A stretch of DNA of 64,000 nucleotides from contig NC_089852.1 in the NCBI RefSeq assembly GCF_036373705.1, positions 35,232,707 to 35,296,706 on the forward strand, read 5' to 3'. Below the pieces are notes generated by a model. The model ran no database searches, was not told the origin of the DNA, and saw only the letters and a program-made list of their open reading frames with translations. Of the stretch, positions 1 to 13,000 are shown one piece after another. Positions within the stretch are counted from its first letter, which is position 1. Each line of letters opens with the position of its first letter. The translations under genes were made by a program, and so were the position numbers. Source of the DNA: Amia ocellicauda. Lineage: Eukaryota; Chordata; Actinopteri; Amiiformes; Amiidae.

Positions 1-3000
1 TGAGGTACCGTCTGTATGGCAGCGCCAATCAGGGCCTGAAGATTGAGGTGTTACACAGGGATAAGCCTGTTGCAAAGTCCCCATACATCTTAGAAGGTAA
101 CTGATAAGCTCCTTTCATGCTTTTTTTGTAGAAGTGGAGTTTATGCTGATTATTTAATTTTAATTTTATTAACAGTGGTGAGTTTACTTTAAATTTTGTG
201 ATAAATTATGTCCGCAAAACTTGACAAGTAACAGGAAAGTCTGACAAAATGTGAAACTATCTTTTCCGTCTGATAATTTTTTTTTAAAGAAAACATTTTC
301 ATTTTTAAAAGGAAGTTAAGTGTTAACCCACAGATCCATAATGGTTTTCATATTAATTAATACAGCTTTAATTTGATATTTATTCATTAATTTATGCATT
401 TTTAAAACTTATAAGCATCTGTTTTTAAAATATCTTTAATGTCAAAAAGTATTATGAGAGTTCTTATGGAGAATGGTGAAGAAGTAATTGACAGTTTCAT
501 TAAACGTTCCTCTGTTGGCAGGGCCAGTATATCATGAGTACTGTGACTGTCCAGAGATGGACCCCCAAGCGTGGCAGACTGCAATGTCCTGCCCTGACCA
601 GGAGCCTCAGATCTCCATGGACTTCGCCAGCTTCCCTCAGATCGACCTGCAGCGTCTGCGCCAGGAGGTCCCAAAGCGCTTCAGCCAGAGAGGGGGACTC
701 ATTCATTACACAGTGGTCAACAACCAGGTCTATCGCCAGACCCTGGGGAAGTACACAGACTTTAAAATGTTCTCTGATGAAATACTGCTTTCCCTGACCA
801 GAAAGGTGAGTTTGTACAGCAGTGGTTTGTTTTTTGGAAATTGGGCAGAATTCCCGGTTTGTAGCAGTGTTTTTTTTGGATTGTAATTCAGGAAAAGTTA
901 TGCATACTAAAGTGATTGTCATCCTTTTTGTGAGGTGCGTTAGGATTCTGTTTGATGTTAAAGCGCTATATAAATGCGACAGCATCTGGTTGTTATTGTC
1001 AAGTTCACTCCAGTGCTAATCTAGAATCGAGAAATTGCCGTGGTAACTGTAGAGCTCATGAAAACCACATCGTCGTGACACTGTGCCACAGCAAGTCTAT
1101 TATACTAACACTCCTCCAGGCACTGCTATTCAATCTCAAGTGTCCTTCATTTGTTGTTCTTTTCAGTATTAGTCACTGTGCAGGCACTGTATACATAGAT
1201 AAATACTCTGTAATTCCCTAAAATCTCATGATTAATACGGATCACTGGTTAACACATAAAAACAAGAGCTTGTGTATGTTTAAAGCCAGCTGATTAAGAG
1301 TTTAGTGAGGATATCCGATTAATACGGTATTAATTTAGTTTCATTCAACTGTGAGATCAACAGAACAAATAGGTTAATGGCTTAGTATTTGAAAAAATAT
1401 TATGAACGTGGTTGTTTTTAATCCTGCTAACTTGAAGCACAGTTTATTCTGAGGGTGAATTCTTCATGCAAGCATGCCGGGGAGAGTGTCAAACAGTCAC
1501 CACGAAAATAGCAGGATGGTTTTAAGGCAGTTCTCTCAAGCACTTAATTGGTTACAGCTTTCATAACATATTACAATGGCAAAGACTAATAACTGAAGGC
1601 AGTATAATACATTTCTATTCTAATAGTCAGGAAGTTAAATCCTAATATGGTCCGTAATACCACCTAGCAACAGCAAGTTATCTGTATGAAATGACAGTAA
1701 CGCGTCTGCAAAACCTTGAGCAACAGAGTCTCAGCTAGAACCATGTGTAAAATAACAACTGAGAGAGAGAGGAAAGGACGATAATATTAAATTAAACTCC
1801 TCAGTATTAGCAGCATGGAACAGTACAGAGCATACACTAACGCTTAAATAGTTTTTGTAATAAATATAAATATGGGTCTTTCATAACCAAATCTTTATTT
1901 GTTCAAATCAGTAGGATTCGTATGTCTAGTCTATTCCAGTTCTATCTGTTTGTACATGCTGTCAACCTTTGCTTGTTATGATTGTCTGCCAAGAACCTCT
2001 TTGTGGTTTTCGTGAAAAAGGAAAGCTCACAGAGGCTACACAACACTGTGTGTAAACATGTGAAATAGCTTTACACTGTGGACACATTTGTTGTTTGAAA
2101 TTATGTAGCAATTACAAAACTAAAGACTAGAGGTTGTCTTTGTTGATTTATTGCCGGGTTGCAATTCAAATAGCAACGATGGGAGAAGAGAAAAACAACA
2201 TAATTTACTCCCACACTCATCACTCTCTTCAAACAAATAATAACAAAATAATTTAATAAGGTTTCCCACACTTTTCCCCTGCTTGTTTCTATGTAAGGTG
2301 CGCTTGCCCGATGTGGAGTTTTACATTAACGTGGGAGACTGGCCCATGGAGAAGCGCAAAGTGAACGACACTCCCGGTCCAGTGCCAATTATTTCATGGT
2401 GTGGCTCCACAGACACCAGGGACATCGTGGTGCCCACCTATGACATCACACACTCCACACTGGAAACCCTGCGAGGCGTGTCCAACGACCTGCTCTCCCT
2501 ACAGGGGAATACAGGTGACCCTCTTTAAAACCTGCCTCTGGTTTCCACATGGAAAAATCAGTTGAAAAGTTAGTGTAGGCAAACTCAAGCCTTGAGCATA
2601 TTCCAGTAGAGCACTTTGGCCTTTTGGAATACCTGCAGTTGTCTACTAGCTTAGCCTCAGTTCTTGAACATTACCTCAGCCTGCTGAAAAAGTATCCTGT
2701 CTACTGTTCACTGCTGTCTTTTTAGCTTATACCCTCCTCCTAATAAAAAGATGATGGTAGAAACCTCTGTCTGCAGCGTTCATGGGACAGGACAGCAGTG
2801 TTGGATTTTGTGTGCGTGTCATTATAATTCCAGCCTCCCTGTCTCTCTCAGGCCCTCCATGGAGCAACAAGACTGAGCAGGCGTTCTTCCGGGGCCGGGA
2901 CAGCCGAGAGGAGCGTCTCCAGCTGGTGCAGATGTCCCGGCAACACCCCGAGCTCCTGGACGCTGGCATCACTGGCTTCTTCTTCTTTAGAGAGCGGGAG

Positions 3001-4678
3001 AAGGAGCTGGGGAAGGCCTCTCTTGTTGGGTTCTTCGATTTCTTTAAGGTACAGGGCTGGAGGTCGTTTAGGGGAACTGAGATACAGGCTTTCAGTCAGG
3101 TGTGCAATAACTAAGGGGGTAGGGAGGGAGATTTCTTTTGAAGTGGGACGATAAGTTAAGTGAAATTGTCCACCTTAGGGGTGTAATTTAATTATCATGG
3201 ACAATTACTGTAATGGGAAAGAAAACACATGGGTCAGAGCAGAGTAAAGATAACTGGAAACCGCATCTCTTTCCCTGCAGTACAAGTACCAAGTGAATGT
3301 GGACGGCACCGTAGCAGCCTACAGGTTCCCCTACCTGCTGCTAGGGAGCAGCCTAGTGCTGAAACAGGACTCCAACTATTATGAGCATTTCTATATACAC
3401 CTGAAGCCAGGGAAACACTATGTGCCAGTGAAGAGGAGCCTCTCGGACCTCATTGACACGATCAAGTGGGCTAAGGTGAGCGAGTGACATCACCACATTA
3501 CTGGGACAGCCTTGGACAGAGCTCTCACATCGGAGCAGTGCTAATTCACATTGTTACGATTGACACTGGGATGCAGGTTTTTGCCTGAATTTACATCAGA
3601 ATTAAAATCAATGTATACAAGACATGGATGTGTGCAAGAGGACAAGGTGTGGTACAACCCCCCTCCCGCCACACACACACGCACACACACACACACACAG
3701 CCTTTGATTGGACCACATGTGTTTCTCTGCAGTTGTCCATCTGTCATCCTCCAGTAACTTCAGAAGGTGAAGATTTTTAATTAATCAAGGTATAGATTAG
3801 GGTGGGATGCAAGCTCATTCATATCTAATAATCAGTAAAGCCACAATAACATATCATGTGGAGTAAGTTTGAATTCTTTATCATTTAATAATAATTTTAT
3901 AACAGGGTCTCAATTAATCTGTATTGTTTTGTTCCCAGGAGAACGATGCTGAAGCAGAACAGATTGCCGGAGCTGCACAAGCTCTGGCCAGAGACCTCCT
4001 CCAGCCTAACCGACTGTACTGCTACTATTACATGGTGTTCCAGGTAACCTGGTGACCCTTTTACTGAGAAAATGGAACTAAGTGGAAAATGGAACAAAGG
4101 AAAATAATCCGGAATGTTCAATTACTGGGGCACCCAAAGACTGACCTAGGAAGTCTGCCAGGCTTTTTGGATGTCTTTAATCAGTCACCTGCTCAAAGCC
4201 TGGGAAAGATAACTGACCACTTCAGTACATACATTCAGTACCAACAGATCTCCGCATAGATCAAAACTTCAGACATCTATTAATTATTTTGTTATGACTG
4301 GTCTATTATTTAATGTAAGCATAACCTAGCTCTATATGTGTCCATTGGAACAAGTCACATTTTTCAGTCTTATTATTTAGAAAACAATTGCAAACTCTGA
4401 AAGTGTAAATGCTTAAACAGTACTCACTCACTTTTACTGCACTTCAGATTCTAGTATAATGTTCAATGTCAATTTTTGTTTTAATATCATTTTCTAATTT
4501 GTTAATTATTTCCTTTCCACCTTTGTTGTTTTGGATGTAGAAATATGCCGAGCGTCAGACCAGCAGGCCTGAGGTCCATGAAGGAATGGAGCATGTGCCT
4601 CAGCCCAGTGACGGGGACTCCTGGTGTACCTGTCACCGGAGCCCACAGGGGAGCTCCCAGAAGAAGGACGAGCTCTGA
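1..4678 (+). CDS. poglut3: POGLUT3 (KDELC2), protein O-glucosyltransferase 3, 3' seven exons (partial at the 5' side)
   Basis: Exons read from splice sites: 1-96, 522-805, 2298-2514, 2852-3048, 3281-3475, 3939-4043, 4541-4678; all junctions are GT/AG and in phase. The family adds glucose or xylose to serines of EGF repeats (Notch, fibrillins) in the ER. The window opens in the end of the N-terminal filamin-like domain ([16 protein letters not shown]) and then covers the whole GT90/CAP10 domain, with [50 protein letters not shown] and YYEHFY visible. It ends in KKDEL and a stop, the ER-retrieval signal of the family. Human POGLUT3 is 507 aa, and roughly its first 100 residues lie upstream of this window. 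I prefer POGLUT3 to POGLUT2 because the residues match it more closely as I recall them and because C11orf65 follows in the same orientation, as in human 11q22.3. Confidence 0.93.
806..2297 (+). other. POGLUT3 intron, no gene
   Basis: This 1.5-kb intron has a GTGAGT donor and a short acceptor ending TAAG. It is AT-rich. A stretch near 955-980 (AAAGCGCTATATAAATGC) resembles the tail of a fish SINE. I see nothing else in it. Confidence 0.6.
3671..3699. repeat. (CA)n microsatellite in a POGLUT3 intron
   Basis: CA dinucleotide run with one G interruption, read directly. Confidence 0.95.
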
Positions 4679-6030
4679 CCCCCAATCTCTCTTCAGAGTC
4701 ACAGAAGACCGGCACAATTCAGTGGTAAATTATCATTGCCCTGTTGTACCCAAGGGGCTGAAAAATCACATTCAATCTCTAGAGGCCTGAAATGTGTCTC
4801 GGGTCACCAGTGAAGGGGCAAGCAAGACAAAGGAGACTAATAATAAGCAAAAATAAGCATAACGTAACCAAACCGTTTATTGCTTATTTCCCAATGGAGT
4901 TTACTGCAGCCAATCCAGCAACCTGTCTGCTCAGTTAACTAGAATTTGCTGCTTCACATGGAGCAGTAATTTCTCACTCATTCTTGGGATGCAGAGTGTA
5001 CTGTAAGACCCTTGTGTTCAAGGCTGAGTTATTGTAAGTGTCTTCCATAGTTCTGGTAAAAATACATACAAATAAGGGTTGTTGTTAAACTTGATGTGCC
5101 ATAAGCTTTTATTTCTTCACAACACTCACCAGGAAGGTACTATACATCACAAATGTTGTTTTTGTTTATGGCCCTGAGGCTTGTGAGTTACTACATTTTA
5201 GCTATTGAAAACACATGAATGGATAATAGACTTTCATGTAGGTGGAATAGGTAGGTACAATCTTATGGGTGCCGGGGTATTTGTATAGTATGTTTCCAGG
5301 TACAAGGTGAGTGTCAAATGGATGAAAATGTTCCAAAGTGGGGCCTTATTTCTGACCCTGAAATGTTGGCTGTAGTCATTGAATGCTAATATTGTGGTAG
5401 TGAAAGGATGAGAGAAAATAGCTTTAGGCTTTGCTGCCTGGTTCTGTTTCCACCCTCCCCCCAGAGACGCAGTAACACTCAGAGAATGGAATCACTAGGT
5501 GGGAACATGACAACAGTCTTGTGACGTCAGGTGCCACTTATCCTTTCTAGAGAAACTCGGGTGAAGTTTGTTGCAAGTGCAATTACAGCAGCCCTTTCAG
5601 AAGATTTTAACGCATAGTAGGAGTGCCTTGCTCTGAACGGTTTGCAGCCCATTTAGGGGAAAAAAGGTACATTTACTGTGGAGCCTGCCACATAGTACAA
5701 TTCAGTGATTCATCCATACACCACTTGTTATATTTACTCTTTAACCAAGGCTATTGTAAAGACTTAATACATTGAAGAGAATTTGTAAAGTTTACATTTA
5801 TTTAAATGCCACTTTCACAGAAATCATATTAAGGTAATTTCTGGATATATCCATGTTTGTATTTCTATTCCTCTTGATCGTGTCTTTATATCATTATGAG
5901 TGAAAATGTTTAATGGTGCATTTGTATTTTTAATACATTTATACTGATGTTTTATTTTGCACATTTTTCAAATATTTATTGCACAATAGTTGTGAGTTTA
6001 GTTTCTTAAATAAAAACAATATACCATTCA
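4679..6030 (+). other. Probable POGLUT3 3' UTR and polyadenylation region
   Basis: After the KDEL stop there are about 1.3 kb without an open frame. A canonical AATAAA lies at 6009-6014, the best end-of-transcript candidate before the next promoter at 6.4 kb. The boundary is inferred. Confidence 0.5.
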
Positions 6031-6419
6031 CACCGTGTGCATATGTGTTTTGTCTTCGTCAGGGCCTAATTAGAGACGTAATGTGAAGGTTTATGTTATA
6101 GATCAAATGTTTCTGCTTGTTTTTCCTCATCATAACTCTCAAACTTAACTAACATCTTTCTGAAAAATATGTGTGAGCTAACAAAACAAAAAAAAGCTGT
6201 GGTAGTTAGCTATATTTTGTTCAGGTGATAGTCACAGTCTGGGGAATAGAAAGGCTTTATAACTTCTATCACCTTGAAAAAAGTTCACATAACTATGATA
6301 AAACGAACGACGTAAAGATTATCTCATCTGCAACGTTGCAAATCCGTGCAGGCTACCAACGTAATAAAGCTACAGCAAACATCTTTGCCTCCAGTATGAA
6401 GATTATATAACTGCACAGT

Positions 6420-6525
6420 GCAGCAGACACTGCATGCGACGCGAGCGCTTACACTGACCACTTCCGTCACGTCATATCCGCTTGGTTGCTGCGGTAACCA
6501 GACGCCGCGGGACGGGATCCGCAAG
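6420..6525 (+). promoter_or_regulatory. C11orf65 promoter and first non-coding exon, with an RFX X-box
   Basis: A short GC-rich, CpG-containing island in AT-rich surroundings. It holds CRE-like GTCACGTCA and an X-box at 6485-6498 (GTTGCT GC GGTAAC), which fits the RFX consensus half sites GTHNYY and RRNAAC with a 2-bp spacer. A GTAATC donor at 6526 would end the 5' UTR exon, spliced about 3.5 kb to the coding exon at 10010. Sites are read directly; promoter function is inferred. Confidence 0.6.
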
Positions 6526-9500
6526 GTAATCACGGCTGTGAAAACGTCACCTTGTTTGTATGCATTTCGCTATACGTTTGAAAGGTTTATCTGATGTTTT
6601 CAATTCAATAATTTAATCCCAGAGCACGTCCATTGTCGTGTTTAGACGGTGGCAGAACTACGGTGTTGTTGGTCGGGCTGTACTCTGAAGGTCTGCTTCT
6701 CCTTACCGAAAACGTGTTTGGTGGCATAACATGCAGGAGCTCACAATTAATTTCAAACTACAATCTGCGTTATGTGGACGATAGCTACATTAAAAGAACT
6801 GCGAGAGTGAAGTTTTTCTAGACTATTGACCTGTTCCTGAATACTGTACTTGCATTTCCTTTAACTGTTTTTTTAATAATATTTGAAGACTGTGGTGACT
6901 AAGAAATCAAAGGCAGGCTGAAGCTTGGTGATCTCAGTGCAAAACAAAATGAAAGTCTCTTGTTCTCACCTCACCAGACTACTTTCACTAGGGCTGTCAC
7001 ACTACTGCTTGTGTCAGACATATGTTACACCCAGCGTCACTTGATCATCACATCGAATTTGTTTTTATTATTTTTTTATTTTTTTATACCATTCTGATCT
7101 CAAAAGGTTTTTGGTTTTTTTTTTAAGTTCAAAGAGAGCCCATTCTGCTGTACCTGATTTAGTAAACATCTAAATTGTTAGGGTGTTAGCGGTCATGTGA
7201 TTTCCAGAGGAATGGGCCTAAGATAATGTCCAGATGACACCCAGAGCAAGAAGATGGAAATGTGCTGTAGCCCAAGAGTTCACAGTGTAGAGAAAAGACT
7301 AGGGGGAGGTGAGTCAATGGTATTTTATTCTCAGGATGAATATAGGAAGGGTGTGCAGAGATTAAACATAGGTGTGAAGTCATCATACCTTCCCAAATAC
7401 TAAATGGAAAAACACCAAACTTGGCTTTAGGTCAACCTATTTATGTAACTCCGTCCAAAATGCTGGGCAGCATAGTCCCAGGTAGATTTCAATTTTTCAC
7501 ACATTGACAGCTCTGATTATTCAGCACTAAGTAAAACACTCCATCGCATCTTTGGTGATGTATAACAAAAAAGGCACCAGTGACAAAAAGACTCATCCTT
7601 TTTACACCCTGATGTGAAGGACTTCATGACAGATTTAACTGATGTTACAGCAAGCAGAGTATGATGCCATAAATTACATTTTAATTTTTTACTTGAATCA
7701 CACTTTAAAGATTAGATTTTAATAAACAAATTTCACATTTCCAGATTTTCTTTGTCCAATAGCACATTTTCACTTTCAATAGCCCACAATGTCAAAACCT
7801 TCTCTAGACAGCTGAAGACTAAGAAAGAGACTTTGTCCAGAGTTAATTTTAGTCTCCATGTTAAATGGGGAATTCAGGTTTGCAGAAAGATTGTTTATGT
7901 ATGGTGCAGACAGGTTATTTAATACTGAATTCCTACACCAGTACACCAGTTTTATTCTTCAAAGTAATTGTTTTGTAAATGTGTTGGTAATGCATTCCCT
8001 TAATGGGTGTTTTCCCCTATAAATAGCCAACAATGCCAAAGAATCTTAAACCTGTCTGAAGAAATAATGACTCATTACACAGCCATTCAGCAGGGTTCTT
8101 CTCCCACTTCCACTGCGTTTCACTTAATGTTGCAGTTCCCATGAAGACAAATTGCATTTATATAGTTTATGAATAGTTCTATGGTATTTCTACATAGATG
8201 ATAATAGAACGTGATGTTTGCATTTTTTCTTGATATGCCATCTCATGAATGGTATAGGGACTCTTGTGTGGTGTGAGATTTAATCCTTCTCTTAAACCTG
8301 TATCAAGTGGTGATGTCATTGTGCAACAGGAATGTGTTTTAATGTCGGTCTTATTTTCACTTACCTTTGCAATTTAGTTTGATTACATGGATGTTCTGTG
8401 TAGATTTGTCTTCAGTAAATAGCAGAGGTTAAAACACAAGCAGCGGCCTGTAGAAGAAGTATTACAGAAATTAACATGGATGTGTTATGCTAATTCCTTT
8501 TTTTGTTTTCTTCATAGCTCATATGTATCCTGTATGTTAAAGTACAGATACAAAGACATAAAACTCGTAATCATTTCCATATGGTTTGTATTATCCTGTA
8601 AAACATTAATCACACCATCAGCAATCTTGTTTATCTATAGTTACACCTTCCTTTCTGCCATCTCATGAACTTTTCTAATTCCATCATGGCTAATTACCTG
8701 CTGGTTTGCAATTCTCAGAAATGCATAGAAAAAAAGGGAGTGCTTTTGAAAGGCTTTCTGCAGCTTGCCAAGCACTCCTCCACTGAGAGTTGGCATAGCC
8801 ATAAAAACCAGCTCGACAGCACAGGATAAAGTCTCCCGAGCTGTTTGATGCGTTTGAGCTTCCCACACAAATATTACAGAGGAAACGTTTATTATGTCAT
8901 TATTAACTAGTTTTTCTTCAAATGTATCCTAAAAATACTAGAAATCCACTTATGGTCCCATCTATAACTGTGGAATTAATATTACAATTATGATTACTAG
9001 GCATGAAATAAAGTACATTTATTTAATTATGCCTGTGGAATAATTGTGTACATTTGGCACTATATTGAGTTCTAAAGCTTTTAATGCACTGAGACCATTG
9101 TTCATCCACCTGTAAAGTAATGTTTTCAAGTTGATGCTAATTGTTGAAATACAGTGTATTCTTATGGAGAGTCGTAATGCAACTTGAGCATGATTTTCAT
9201 TTTAAGGCCATGAGGCTAATCTAGAATGAATGTGCATTGCCTTACTAAAGTTGTGTTGAGTGACCTGGGTTTTGTTCCTTTAAAGTCAACATTAAAGTGC
9301 TTAATTGCCTCTGGACAGTCTTGTTTCCTTATTGCAGGATTAAAGTAACATCGAGAGTTAAATAAACAGGATCTAGTGCCAGTAGACCTGAGCCAGCATG
9401 TTTGTGTGCCATAGGTGCTGTCAGAGGATTAATCCTGCAAGCTATAAGACATTGAACAGCTGCAGTCGAATGAAGGAATTTAAAAAACAGACTAAAGGCA

Positions 9501-10009
9501 AAACATAACATGTTTCATCAAAGGCCAGGGCACAATTTTCTTTTAATAACTGGAAAACACAAAATGACAAAAGAAGGGCATAATACATTTTGCATTGTTT
9601 GATTGTTTTCAGTTAAACAACAACAACCACAAACAGACTTACAGATAAAGAAAAAAATGTCTTTAATTACAAGGAGTAGAATATAAGCTAAGGAGAGGAG
9701 TAAGTTGTCTTTAACTATTAAATAATTATTAACATTTTGATTAGTTAAAATATTTGCCTTATGTTGGTTATTAAATAATAAAATTAAAAGGAACAGAAAT
9801 GTTTTAGATAAAGGGCAGAAAATATGCTTCACATCTTTAAGCTGTTTTTAAAAGAATTTGTTACATTAATGACTTAACGTTGAGTGAAGACTTTAGCCAG
9901 ACAATACTGCAGTTTAAAACAAAGAGATGGAAATTATCTGTCAATAAAGTGTGTTTTCCAATCTCCTTGTGTTATGCTTTCTACTAAAAACATGTTGTGC
10001 TTCTTCTAG
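6526..10009 (+). other. C11orf65 first intron, no gene seen
   Basis: About 3.5 kb of AT-rich sequence. Open frames here are short, and none has recognisable protein similarity. I see no clear transposon ends. Confidence 0.5.
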
Positions 10010-10047
10010 GAGGTGATTATTGAATTGAGCCCCTTCAGCAGACCCCT

Positions 10048-13000
10048 ATGTCCAGTTATGTGTCTGGAAATCCAGCCAGTGTAATTGCCTCTTCTCTGGT
10101 GTCTGTGGCTCTGGTACCGGCAATGTCTGAGAACACGTCTCCTGTGGAAGACAATATAAGGTGGGCGAAGCTTAACAAAAGGGCAACTGGCATGAATGAC
10201 TTTTCCAACACGATCTCACATGACTCTCAGTTCCAAAGGGCAATACACAACATTCGATCACAGCCTGTCCGCCAGCTACTTGTCTTTGGTGTGTTCTGAT
10301 CATTAAAAGAAGTTTGCTCTTTAATACCTAAAAGACGGCACAATTGCAGTCCGTTAATCGATTTATGAATACCTGCACATCTAAACATAGTCTACTTAAA
10401 ATTTAGAGATTTGTACTGCCTTGATCATTTCAAAGTGGTTGCCATTTGGATCAGTCAAATAATCCTTCATGTATTCCATTATTCTCTCATTTCCGTTATG
10501 CTCAGTACTCATAGGGGTGCATTACACTCTGTCATAAAATCTACCGCTAGCCATAGTTATTAGTGCCTCATTTAGGATTCTTTGAGGAGGTTATAGAATA
10601 AAGTCAGACCATGCTCTGTTTTTCAACGCCGTGATTTACAGGGTTCCTTTTCCGTTTTACAACCACACTCACATGTGAAAATGCTAGTATGGTATGACCA
10701 TTAAAAACATAAATCAGTCCAGTGAATTACAGACTTGTCAGGCGGCAGGTGAAAGCTAGGAGCCTTGTGGAATTCAATGACAGGGTGGTGTTGTGATTCC
10801 TCTACAGTCACATTTTTCTGTCTTTACTGATAATTGTCCAGCCCCACACAGCCTCTGTTTTCAAGCCTACCCTACCTGGGCTATTAATTTTCTCTGCTTA
10901 TGTAAATATTTTACCTCTCTTCTGCTCATTCTGTTTCCTGTGCAAGATCTGTATCAGACTATACAATAGTCTTGCGCTGTTTCGCATGGAATGAGATCAG
11001 CCAAGGACAAGTTCTTGGAGATTTTGACTTAAATTCAACACAAACGTATGCATAGATTTGTCTGGATGTACCCAGATGAAACGTTTACTAAAATTAAACA
11101 AAAACAATTACCACCCAGTTTGGGTCTCTGGATCTTTTTTGTGGGGGGTAAGATTTTAAATATTTTGTTGAGTGTTTCCTTTATTAATGAAGTGTTGTTG
11201 GCTGTAAGTTATTTTAATGTGTACTATCTGTTTAAAATGCTCTTACACTGTAGCCAACACATATTCATTAGCATAAACTGACCTTTAGAACGCAAATGGA
11301 GTACTGTATAAAAACGTTTTAATGAATAACTGGAATGAAAACAATAAGAGGGCATTCATTTGAGAGATGAGTTTAATATCTGTTGATGTCAGTACATTTT
11401 GGTTTGATGGTTCAGTGAACATCTGGACTAAATGTGTCTGTTTGTTATTGTGCAGGGATGTTGCTAAGGTACATTTAAAGGAATGACAAACATTTTATTG
11501 TTGTTGTTTAAGTCTGAGAATAATGCAGTCACGTGTTTTCACATAGAATAAATGTATCTCAGGACAATGTAATGTTTTTATTGAAGTTAAATAAGTCTCC
11601 TTGTGTACCACTGCTTTGAGTTTTTTCCAAACAAGGGTGATCCTGGGGGCTGAATGGTCAAGATGAAGTGGGCATTTCAACAGTGTGAAATCTAACAATG
11701 TGACACACACACAAACACACATATATTGTACTAAATAAAAGAAGAAACAAACAGTATTTGAGGTTTTAGAAAAGTAAGATTTTGCTTTGTTTAAGAAACA
11801 CACGGGAACATTTTTTGCATCTTTCCAAAACACACGTATCTATACAGTAGATGTTTTATATTATTGTTTTCCTGAAAACATAGATTACCACACTATTGCC
11901 CAGCATTTCATTACATCATTGTGCTCTAGAAAACACTTGGGCTATATTTTCTTATTGGATCAAACTGAGGTCTTAAATAAAGTGGACTTAAAACAAACAC
12001 TGTAAAAGCAGCATAATCTTTATGGTCTCTTAATTTACAACTTCTGCCAATCGTATTTGCTTTTCCCCTGTGATGGAAATTCAATATTGTGGTTGACTAT
12101 CGTACTTTTGCTTTTGTCTGCCTCCTGTTTTTCAGGAATAAGATTGATATTTTCCCAAGTGCAATGCTGCAGAGAAAAAAAATAACACCAAAGTAATTTT
12201 ACAAGCTTTTACATCTTAAAATAGCCAACAATTCCCAAACAAGCATTTATTTATTTTGTATCCTACAGCCACAGTGCAATTAGGCAAGATGCGTGTTTTG
12301 TCTGCTGTGTCAGTGTTTAGGGAGATCAGGGGAGTTAATTTACTTCCATGTGGCTAAGTGTGCTTTATAGCAGAATTGTTTGGATGTCCCTGAGGATATA
12401 TAAAAGAAGCCTTTACCTTGCCAGCAGGGGGGTTTCCTGTTTGATTTATGAGGCTTTTTCCAAGTGCTTTTCTTTGGGCAGTTGGAACAGGTTCTTTGTT
12501 CCCTGCATTCACCAGTGTGTCTCGCTTCTGTTCAATCTCTCTCGTTGATTACATAGGAATGGGGGTGGTGAGAAACACATGTCTGGTGGGTTACTGAACC
12601 CTTTCCATTAAAGTCACAAATGTAGACAAAATGGTTCCTGCAATTTCATACCCAAGTGCTCAGATCATCAGCTATCACTCAGCTTTATCGATTAAATTTG
12701 GACAAAGACTGGAAATATGTAAAACATTTCTTTTACTGCTCTGCTCATCCTCTACATCAGCGCTGACCCCCTCCAGACCTCAAGGACGCACGGTGTCCAA
12801 CTGAGCTGCAAATTACACAATTGAACTAATTACTTTTCTGAGGTAATTATTGAAGTCTTGGAAAGCCTGCTGGACTGTGCCCCTCGAGGCCCATGGTGAT
12901 CGACCCTGCTCTTATCCTGTTCTTTTTAATTATGTGAATGGACGTCTGATTTAATGTTATTCAGTAACCCTGTTGAAACTGTCTCTAGCAGGCAAAGAAG

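Noticed and set aside
8641-8868. 75-codon minus-strand frame in C11orf65 intron 1
   Set aside because: Looks vaguely protein-like but I recognise no transposase or host family, and no splice context supports it.
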